Shown piece after piece: positions 57,575 to 64,000 of a stretch of 64,000 nucleotides of DNA; positions within the stretch are counted from its first letter, which is position 1, and each line of letters begins with the position of its first letter. The translations under genes were made by a program, and so were the position numbers. Origin of the DNA: an uncultured Oscillibacter sp. (GTDB lineage Bacteria; Bacillota; Clostridia; Oscillospirales; Oscillospiraceae). The notes beneath the pieces are model-generated. The model saw only the letters and a list, made by a program, of their open reading frames with translations, made no database searches and had not been told where the DNA came from. Location of the stretch: NCBI GenBank assembly GCA_947365245.1, contig CANAWG010000004.1:62001-126000 (forward strand). The letters run 5' to 3'.

Positions 57575-60500
57575 TCAGAGGACGCTGAAGTAGTCCCGGG
57601 CGCTCTCAAAGAGATGCAGGTCGTAATTGCCGGGGACGTTTTTGTAGAGGTTCGGGCCCACCCGCTCGCTGTGGCCCATCTTGCCCAGGACCCGCCCGTC
57701 GGGGGAGGTGAGGGCCTCCACCGCCCACACGGAGCCGTTGGGGTTCCCCGCCGGGTCCATGGTGGGCAGGCCGCGGAGATCCGCGTACTGGGCGGCGATC
57801 TGGCCGTTTTCCGCCAGCTTTTCAAGCAGCTCCGGCGGGCAGAGGAAGCGGCCCTCCCCGTGGGAGATGGGGACGTCCACCACATCGCCCACCCGTACCC
57901 GGCTCAGCCAGGGGGAGCGGCTGGAGGCGATCCGCGTCCGGACGATGCGGGACTGGTGCCGCCCCAGGAGGTTATAGCTCAGCGTGGGGCAGGCGCTGTC
58001 CGTGTCCCGGATCTCCCCGAAAGGCACCAGCCCCAGCTTGATGAGGGCCTGGAAGCCGTTGCACACGCCCAGCATCAGCCCGTCCCGGTTTTGAAGCAGG
58101 TCATGGACGGCGTCCGTCAGCCGGGGGCTGCGGAACAGCGAGACGATGAACTTGGCGGAGCCGTCGGGCTCGTCGCCGCCGGAGAAGCCGCCGGGGAGGA
58201 ACACAATCTGACTGCGGCGGATGGCGGCTTCCAGCGCCTGGACGGAGGAGAGCAGGGCCTCCGGCGTCAGGTTGCGGATCACCACCGTCTCCGCCTCCAG
58301 CCCCGCCCGGACCGCGGCCCGGGCGCTGTCGTACTCGCAGTTGGTGCCGGGGAACACGGGGATCAGCACCCGGGGCTTTGCCGCGCCCACCCTGGGGGCG
58401 GGCCGGGAGAACGCCGGGGCCTCCAGGACGGGGGCGGGGCCCTCCGCCGGGACGCCGGTGGGGTACACATCCGCCAGCACGGCCTCGTTGAGGGATAACA
58501 ATTCGTCGATTTTTGCCGAATCACTACCGATTGTAATCATCCCGTCCGCCGTGGTGACGCCCAGGCGGACGACGGAGCGGGGGTCCGCCTCGATTTCCTC
58601 CGTCAGCTCCGCCAGGATGGCGCCCTTGGCGGGGGCGTACCAGTCGGCCTCCAGCCCCGGGTCCGCTGTAAAGCCGATCCGGTTGCCGAAAGACATCTTC
58701 ACCACGCCCTCGGCGGGGCTGTCCTCCACCGCCCAGGCGGCTTTCACCTTGCCCGCCTGGCAGAGGCCGTGGAAGGTGTCCCAGAGGGCCCGGTTCTCCT
58801 CCGGACTGCCGCACAAAAAGGCGTACACCGGGTGTCCCGCCTCCTTGAACTCCGGGGAGAGGACCTCGGTGGCCTTGATGGGGGCGATGGCGAAAGAGAT
58901 CAACGTGGGGGGCACGTCCAGATCCAGAAAGGACCCGGACATGGAGTCCTTGCCGCCGATGGCGGCGCAGCCGTACCGGAGCTGTGCGTCCAGGGCCCCC
59001 AGCAGGGCGGCGAAAGGCCTGCCCCAGCGCTTGGGGTCATCCCGGAGCTTCTCGAAGAACTCCTGAAAGGTCAGGTAGGCCTTTTTGTAGTCCGCTCCCG
59101 CCGCCACCAGCTTGGCAAGGGATACGGTGACGCTGGTCCGGGCCCCGATGAAGGGGTCTGCGGACAGCCACTCTGTCTCGCAGCCCCAGGCCATGACGCT
59201 GGCCTGGTCCGTCTCCTGCCCCGGCGGCACCGGCAGCAGCGCCGCCATGGCCTGGGCCGGGGTGGTCTGGGTTTTGCCGCCGAAAGGCATGAGGACGGAG
59301 CCCGCGCCCACGGTGCTGTCAAACCGCTCCACAAGCCCCCGGCGGGAGGCGCACTTCAAACTGGAGGCCATCTCCCGCAGAGTGGTGGAGTCCCGGCCGG
59401 GCAGGGGGACCCTCCCCTCCGTCACGGTGACGGCGGCGTGCTTCACCGCGCCGTTGGAGTTCAGAAACTCCCGGCTGAGGCTGACAATGGTTTTCCCTTG
59501 CCAGCGCATGACCATGCGGGGATTCTCCGTCACCACGGCCACCTGGTAGGCCTCCAGGTTCTCTTTTTCCGCGGCGGCGATGAACGCCTCCGCGTCCTGG
59601 GGGGCCACCACCACCGCCATGCGCTCCTGGCTCTCGGAGATGGCCAGCTCCGTGCCGTCCAGGCCGTCGTACTTCTTCCGCACGGCGTCCAGGTCGATCT
59701 CCAGGCCGTCCGCCAGCTCGCCGATGGCGACGGACACGCCGCCGGCGCCGAAGTCGTTGCACCGCTTGATGAGGCGGGTGACGCGTCCGTCCCGGAACAG
59801 GCGCTGGAGCTTCCGCTCCTCCGGGGCGTTGCCCTTTTGCACCTCGCTGGCCATGGTCTGGAGGGATTTTTGATTGTGGCTCTTGGACGAGCCCGTGGCC
59901 CCGCCGATGCCGTCCCGGCCCGTGCGGCCTCCCAGGAGGATTACCACATCCCCGGGGACGGGCCGCTCCCGCCGGACGTTGGCCGCCGGGGCGGCGGCAA
60001 CCACCGCGCCGCACTCTAAGCGCTTGGCGGCGTAGCCGGGGTGGTAGAGCTCCGCCACATGGCCGGTGGCCAGGCCGATCTGGTTTCCGTAGGAGGAGTA
60101 GCCGGCGGCGGCGGTCTGGCAGAGCTTGCGCTGGGGGAGTTTGCCCTCCAGCGTCTCGGAAAAGGGGGTCCGGGGGTCCGCCGCGCCGGTGACGCGCATG
60201 GCCTGGTGGACGTAGGCCCGGCCCGACAGGGGGTCCCGGATGCACCCGCCGATGCAGGTGGCCGCGCCGCCGAAAGGCTCGATCTCCGTGGGATGGTTGT
60301 GGGTCTCGTTTTTGAACATGAGGAGCCAGTCCTGCTCCTGGCCGTCCACCACCGCGCCGACGTGGATAGAGCAGGCGTTGATCTCCTCGCTCTCGTCCAG
60401 CTCGGGCAGGAGGCCCCGCTTTTTCAGGGCCTTGGCGCCGATGGTGGCGATGTCCATCAGGGTCTGGGGGCGTTCCGCCGCCCCCGCCTTGCCGTAGACC

Positions 60501-61264
60501 TCCTCCCGGGCCGCCAGATACCGCTCATAGGCTCCTTTCACCCGGGGGCTCCGGATGTCCACATCGTCCAGGTGGGTGGAGAAGGTGGTGTGGCGGCAGT
60601 GGTCGGACCAGTAGGTGTCCACCACCCGCACCTCCGTGACGGTGGGGTCCCGCCGCTCCGTATCCCGGAAATAGGCCTGCAGAAATTTCAAATCGTCCAG
60701 GTCCATGGCGAGGCCCAGCCTGTCCAGCAGGGCGGCGAGGTCCGCCCCGTCCATGGCGGTGAAGCCGCCGATGGTCTCCACGTGGTCCGGGGCGGCGTGG
60801 GAGCGCTCCAGGGTCTCCGGCACTTCCAGGGCGGCCTCCCGGCACTCCACGGGGTTGATGAGGTAGCCCTTGATTCTCTCGAGGTCCGTCTCCGTCAGGG
60901 ATCCGGACAGCAGATAGATTCTGGCGCAGGCGATGCGGGGCCGCTCTCCGCCGGCCATCAGCTGGACGCACTGGGCGGCGGAGTCCGCCCGCTGGTCAAA
61001 CTGCCCCGGCAGGGGCTCCACCGCCAGGACGGTCCAGTCCCCGGCGGGCAGGGCCTCCCAGGCGTCGTCCACCTGGGGCTCGGAGAACACCGTCCCCACG
61101 GCCCGCTGAAACAGGGCCTCCTCCAGCCCCTCCGCGTCGTAGCGGTTGAGAATCCGCAGGTCCTCCAGGGCGGTGACGCCCAGCACCGTCCGCAGCTCGC
61201 CGAGAAGCCCCGCGGCCTCCTGCCGCAGGGCGGGCTTTTTCTCCACATAGATCCGCCGTACCAT
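57575..61264 (-). CDS. purL: Phosphoribosylformylglycinamidine synthase, fused PurL-PurQ
   Basis: Makes FGAM from FGAR, glutamine and ATP in purine synthesis. 1229 residues, single-chain form. ATP-grasp-like synthase part with VDTYWSDHCRHTTF, LMFKNETHNHPTEIEPFGGA and GGRTGRDGIGGATGSSK; glutaminase part at the C-terminus with VFPGTNCEYDSARA, the nucleophile cysteine in MLGVCNGFQALI and the His/Glu pair in SHGEGRF. Start ATG 61264, two bases after the purD stop, with GGAGGG 8 nt upstream. Confidence 0.95.
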   Translation of the reverse strand: MVRRIYVEKKPALRQEAAGLLGELRTVLGVTALEDLRILNRYDAEGLEEALFQRAVGTVFSEPQVDDAWEALPAGDWTVLAVEPLPGQFDQRADSAAQCVQLMAGGERPRIACARIYLLSGSLTETDLERIKGYLINPVECREAALEVPETLERSHAAPDHVETIGGFTAMDGADLAALLDRLGLAMDLDDLKFLQAYFRDTERRDPTVTEVRVVDTYWSDHCRHTTFSTHLDDVDIRSPRVKGAYERYLAAREEVYGKAGAAERPQTLMDIATIGAKALKKRGLLPELDESEEINACSIHVGAVVDGQEQDWLLMFKNETHNHPTEIEPFGGAATCIGGCIRDPLSGRAYVHQAMRVTGAADPRTPFSETLEGKLPQRKLCQTAAAGYSSYGNQIGLATGHVAELYHPGYAAKRLECGAVVAAAPAANVRRERPVPGDVVILLGGRTGRDGIGGATGSSKSHNQKSLQTMASEVQKGNAPEERKLQRLFRDGRVTRLIKRCNDFGAGGVSVAIGELADGLEIDLDAVRKKYDGLDGTELAISESQERMAVVVAPQDAEAFIAAAEKENLEAYQVAVVTENPRMVMRWQGKTIVSLSREFLNSNGAVKHAAVTVTEGRVPLPGRDSTTLREMASSLKCASRRGLVERFDSTVGAGSVLMPFGGKTQTTPAQAMAALLPVPPGQETDQASVMAWGCETEWLSADPFIGARTSVTVSLAKLVAAGADYKKAYLTFQEFFEKLRDDPKRWGRPFAALLGALDAQLRYGCAAIGGKDSMSGSFLDLDVPPTLISFAIAPIKATEVLSPEFKEAGHPVYAFLCGSPEENRALWDTFHGLCQAGKVKAAWAVEDSPAEGVVKMSFGNRIGFTADPGLEADWYAPAKGAILAELTEEIEADPRSVVRLGVTTADGMITIGSDSAKIDELLSLNEAVLADVYPTGVPAEGPAPVLEAPAFSRPAPRVGAAKPRVLIPVFPGTNCEYDSARAAVRAGLEAETVVIRNLTPEALLSSVQALEAAIRRSQIVFLPGGFSGGDEPDGSAKFIVSLFRSPRLTDAVHDLLQNRDGLMLGVCNGFQALIKLGLVPFGEIRDTDSACPTLSYNLLGRHQSRIVRTRIASSRSPWLSRVRVGDVVDVPISHGEGRFLCPPELLEKLAENGQIAAQYADLRGLPTMDPAGNPNGSVWAVEALTSPDGRVLGKMGHSERVGPNLYKNVPGNYDLHLFESARDYFSVL

Positions 61265-61265
61265 A

Positions 61266-62555
61266 TTACTGTCCCTCCAGGGCGGCCAGCGCCCGTCTTC
61301 CGATGTCCGTCCGCAGGTACTTGCCGTCAAAGTCCACCGCCTCCGCGGCGGCGTAGGCGTCGCGCAGGGCCTCCCGCAGGGTGGGGGCCGCGGCGGTGAC
61401 GCCCAGCACCCGCCCGCCGCTGGTCACAAGGGTTCCGTCCTCCCTGAGAGCGTCCCCGGCGTGGTAGAGGGTGACGTTCTCCGGCAGTTTCTCCGGCAGG
61501 GTGATGGCTTTGCCCTTTTCGTAGTGCTCCGGGTAGCCGCCGGAGGCCAGGATCACGCAGGCGGCGGCTCCATCGTGCCACTCCACCTCCAAATTCCCCA
61601 GGGTCTCCTCCTCCACCGCCCGCATGATGGTCAGCAGGTCGGTCTTCAAAAGGGGCAGCACCACCTGGGTCTCCGGGTCGCCGAAGCGGCAGTTGTACTC
61701 GATGACTTTCGGCCCGTCCAGGGTGAGCATGAGGCCGAAGTAGAGGCAGCCCTTGAAAGGGCAGCCCTCCGACCGCATGGCGGCCAGGGTGGGCAGGAAG
61801 ATGGTCTCCATACAGACGGAGGCGATCTCCGGCGTGTAGCAGGGGTTGGGGGCAACGGTGCCCATGCCGCCGGTGTTGAGGCCGGTGTCGCCGTCCCCTG
61901 CCCGTTTGTGGTCCATGGAGGAGACCATGGGGCGGATGGCGGTGCCGTCGGTAAAGGCCAGAACGGAGACCTCCGGCCCGGTCAAAAACTCCTCGATGAC
62001 AATCTCCCGCCCGGAGTCGCCGAAAGCCCGGTCCTCCATGATGGATTTTACGGCGCCCTCCGCCTCTTCCAGCGTCTGGGGGATCAGAACGCCCTTGCCC
62101 AGGGCCAGGCCGTCGGCCTTGATGACGGCGGGGAAAGACACGCCGCCGCGGCGGAGGTAGTCCAGGGCCTTTTTGGGGTCGTCAAAGACCTCGTACCGGG
62201 CGGTGGGGATGCCGTATTTCTTCATCAGGTTCTTGGCAAAGACCTTGCTGGACTCGATGCGGGCGGCCTTGGTGCTTGGCCCAAAGCAGGGGATGCCGGC
62301 CTCGTGGAGCCGGTCCACGCACCCCAGGGCCAGGGGGTCGTCCGGGGCCACCACGGCGAAGTCCACGGCGTGGGACCTGGCGAAATTTACGATCCCGTCA
62401 ATGTCTTTGGCGCCGATTTCGGGCACGCAGACGGCGTCGGCGGCAATGCCGCCGTTGCCGGGGAGGGCGTAGACGGTCTCCACCGACGGGTTCTCTTTCA
62501 GCTTTTTAATAATGGCGTGCTCCCGGCCTCCGCCGCCAACGACGAGAAGATTCAT
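61266..62555 (-). CDS. purD: Phosphoribosylamine-glycine ligase
   Basis: Joins glycine to phosphoribosylamine. 429 residues, normal. MNLLVVGGGGREHAIIKKL at the start, PLALGCVDRLHEAGIPCFGP, ATP-grasp segments (FPAVIKADGLALGKGV, EIVIEEFLTGPEVSVLAF), NTGGMGTVAPNP, YNCRFGDPETQVVLPLL. Start ATG 62555. Followed directly by purL. Confidence 0.97.
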   Translation of the reverse strand: MNLLVVGGGGREHAIIKKLKENPSVETVYALPGNGGIAADAVCVPEIGAKDIDGIVNFARSHAVDFAVVAPDDPLALGCVDRLHEAGIPCFGPSTKAARIESSKVFAKNLMKKYGIPTARYEVFDDPKKALDYLRRGGVSFPAVIKADGLALGKGVLIPQTLEEAEGAVKSIMEDRAFGDSGREIVIEEFLTGPEVSVLAFTDGTAIRPMVSSMDHKRAGDGDTGLNTGGMGTVAPNPCYTPEIASVCMETIFLPTLAAMRSEGCPFKGCLYFGLMLTLDGPKVIEYNCRFGDPETQVVLPLLKTDLLTIMRAVEEETLGNLEVEWHDGAAACVILASGGYPEHYEKGKAITLPEKLPENVTLYHAGDALREDGTLVTSGGRVLGVTAAAPTLREALRDAYAAAEAVDFDGKYLRTDIGRRALAALEGQ

Positions 62556-62796
62556 GTGGTCGAAGTCCTCCTTGCAGAGAATTTTGCCGAAGACAAACGC
62601 AGTTTAATCATTTTCGCCGCGACATGTGCGTGGCGAAAATACTTTGACTCAGCCGCCGGGGGCGGCGTTCACCAGTGACCGATGTCACTGGTGGTGGGGG
62701 AGGTCGAGGCTGCGCCCGCAGGCGCGTTTCGGAGGCCAACCGCCCGTAGGGCGGCTCTTAGGCCGGAGATGGAGCCTGCTCCCCCTCGAAAAAGTT
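62556..62796 (-). repeat. Hairpin-rich 241-bp intergenic region between purH-like gene and purD
   Basis: Holds, on the plus strand, TTTTCGCC/GGCGAAAA (62611-62639), GCCGCC/GGCGGC (62652-62666), CACCAGTGAC/GTCACTGGTG (62670-62693) and an ACCGCCC/GGGCGGC stem near 62740. The first two with the linker TACTTTGACTC resemble part of elements A and B, but no copy of a gene end was found. No terminator-like T-run on the minus strand, so the purine genes may be co-transcribed. Confidence 0.45.
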
Positions 62797-63978
62797 TTAG
62801 TGGTGGAACAGCCGCATCCCCGTAAAGCACATGGTCATGCCGTACCGGTCCGCCGTCTCAATGACGTTGTCGTCCCGGATGCTGCCGCCGGGCTGGACGA
62901 TATAGGCAACGCCGCTCCGGCGGGCCCGCTCCACGTTGTCTCCAAAGGGGAAGAACGCGTCGGACCCGCAGGTGACGCCGGTGAGTTCCTTAAGATGAGC
63001 GGACTTCTCCTCCGCCGTCAGGGGCTCCGGACGGGCGGTGAACGTCTGCTGCCACGAGCCGTCGGCCAGCAGCCACTTAGACTCCTCCTCCGAGAGGTAG
63101 CAGTCGATGGCGTTGTCCCGGTCCGGACGGCGGATGCCCGGGATAAAGGGCAGACTCAGCACCTTGGGGTGGCGGCGGAGATACCAGCTGTCCGCCTTGG
63201 TGCCCGCAAGGCGGGTGCAGTGGATGCGGCTCTGCTGGCCCGCCCCCACGCCGATGGCCTGGCCGTCCTTGACGTAGCACACGGAGTTGGACTGGGTGTA
63301 CTTCAGCGTGATGAGGGCCACCACCATGTCGGTTTTCGCCGCCTGGGGGAGACGGCGGCTTTTGGTGACGATGTTGGTCAAAAGGCTCTCGTCGATCCTG
63401 TATTCATTCCGCCCCTGCTGGAACGTGACGCCGAAGACGTCCTTGTACTCGATGGGATCCGGCATGTATGCGGAGTCGATCTGCACGACGTTGTAATTGC
63501 CCTTTTTCTTGGTTTTCAGGATCTCCAGCGCCTCCGCCGTGTAGCCGGGGGCGATGATGCCGTCGGACACCTCCGCCTTGAGGTACTGGGCGGTGTCCGC
63601 GTCGCACACGTCGGAGAGGGCCGCCCAGTCGCCGTAGGAGCACAGGCGGTCCGCCCCCCGGGCCCGGATGTAGGCGCAGGCGATGGGGGAGAGGGGCCGG
63701 TCCCCCTCCACAAAGTAGACCCGCCGGTCCACCTCGCTGAGGGGCAGGCCCACGGCGGCCCCGGCGGGGGAGACGTGCTTGAAGCTGGCGGCAGCGGGGA
63801 GGCCGGCGGCCTCCTTCAGCTCCCGGGCCAGCTGCCAGGCGTTCAGGGCGTCCAAAAAGTTGATGTAGCCCGGCTTCCCGTTGAGAACGGTGACGGGCAG
63901 ATCGGAGCCGTCGCGCATGAAGATGCGGGAGGGCTTTTGATTGGGGTTGCAGCCGTATTTCAGTTCCAGTTCCGTCAT
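62797..63978 (-). CDS. purH: AICAR transformylase (PurH C-terminal domain type)
   Basis: Formylates AICAR in the penultimate purine step. 393 residues, only the transformylase half: LKYGCNPNQKPSRIF at the start, SFKHVSPAGAAVGLPL with the catalytic Lys-His pair, VSDGIIAPGYTAEALEIL, YTQSNSVCYVKDGQAIGVG and the C-terminal GSDAFFPFGDNVERARRSG. The MGS-like IMP cyclohydrolase half of normal PurH is missing, so ring closure must be done by another gene product outside the window. Start ATG 63978 with AGGAGG 10 nt upstream. Confidence 0.93.
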   Translation of the reverse strand: MTELELKYGCNPNQKPSRIFMRDGSDLPVTVLNGKPGYINFLDALNAWQLARELKEAAGLPAAASFKHVSPAGAAVGLPLSEVDRRVYFVEGDRPLSPIACAYIRARGADRLCSYGDWAALSDVCDADTAQYLKAEVSDGIIAPGYTAEALEILKTKKKGNYNVVQIDSAYMPDPIEYKDVFGVTFQQGRNEYRIDESLLTNIVTKSRRLPQAAKTDMVVALITLKYTQSNSVCYVKDGQAIGVGAGQQSRIHCTRLAGTKADSWYLRRHPKVLSLPFIPGIRRPDRDNAIDCYLSEEESKWLLADGSWQQTFTARPEPLTAEEKSAHLKELTGVTCGSDAFFPFGDNVERARRSGVAYIVQPGGSIRDDNVIETADRYGMTMCFTGMRLFHH

Positions 63979-64000
63979 GGTGGCAGTTCCTCCTGAATCA

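Overview
The window looks like a chromosomal piece of a strictly anaerobic, high-GC Gram-positive gut bacterium of the Oscillospiraceae type (relatives of Flavonifractor, Oscillibacter or Lawsonibacter). The evidence is the T-box leaders, the SCIFF peptide with its radical SAM maturase, a rubredoxin-first rubrerythrin, an AICAR transformylase without its usual cyclohydrolase half, a ThrRS without a TGS domain, lipobox binding proteins, and sigma-A promoters with TTGACA/TATAAT boxes spaced 17 bp. No tRNA, rRNA, CRISPR array, intact insertion sequence or phage gene was seen.

Layout. 1-5.0 kb: a branched-chain amino acid ABC importer (livJ-livH-livM-livG-livF, minus strand, livF cut by the edge). 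5-10 kb: a lipase-fold protein, an ECF sigma/DUF4179 pair and a DUF362 ferredoxin. 10-15.6 kb: murI-ywiB-argS, a small XRE regulator and adenine deaminase. 15.7-23.2 kb: prfC, then two T-box leaders, one (Cys) driving cysE-cysS and one (Thr) driving thrS, with an XRE/SLOG pair between them. 23.4-26.7 kb: a TAXI-TRAP transporter whose binding protein is circularly permuted. 26.7-33.2 kb: a BTAD regulator, a transglutaminase and a six-gene type IV pilus-like operon. 33.2-38.7 kb: ABC exporter, ylmH and small housekeeping proteins. 38.7-47 kb: zinc-binding lipoprotein, DUF1576 membrane protein, rubrerythrin, nicotinamidase, PadR/DUF2812, spore-cortex-type hydrolase, gdhA. 47-52 kb: an SH3/Big2 membrane protein, a complex RNA locus in front of a DUF5067 lipoprotein, and an EF-G paralogue. 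52-55.2 kb: scfA-scfB and a PLP decarboxylase. 55.2-64 kb: guaB, a GNAT enzyme and the purine genes purL, purD and the purH-like AICAR transformylase (minus strand).

Three things stand out. (1) The 3' ends of the EF-G paralogue and of guaB are each followed by a small non-coding element of about 130-140 bp and then a second, in-frame, stop-terminated copy of the gene's last 18-20 codons. The two elements are related to each other: the same four hairpins in the same order, different stem sequences, conserved linkers. This looks like a small mobile or recombining element that targets gene 3' ends and rebuilds the C-terminus. (2) The TAXI binding protein carries its normal C-terminal segment between the lipoprotein signal and the N-terminal domain, a clean circular permutation. 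(3) At 48.35-48.67 kb a promoter, a 19-nt inverted repeat closing about 220 nt, a terminator and an alternative hairpin form a switch-like leader, with a second convergent transcription unit on the opposite strand.

Regulation is unusually legible: near-perfect operators sit in the promoters of PadR, three XRE genes and the zinc lipoprotein, and strong hairpins without a U-tract separate binding-protein genes from permease genes in both importers.
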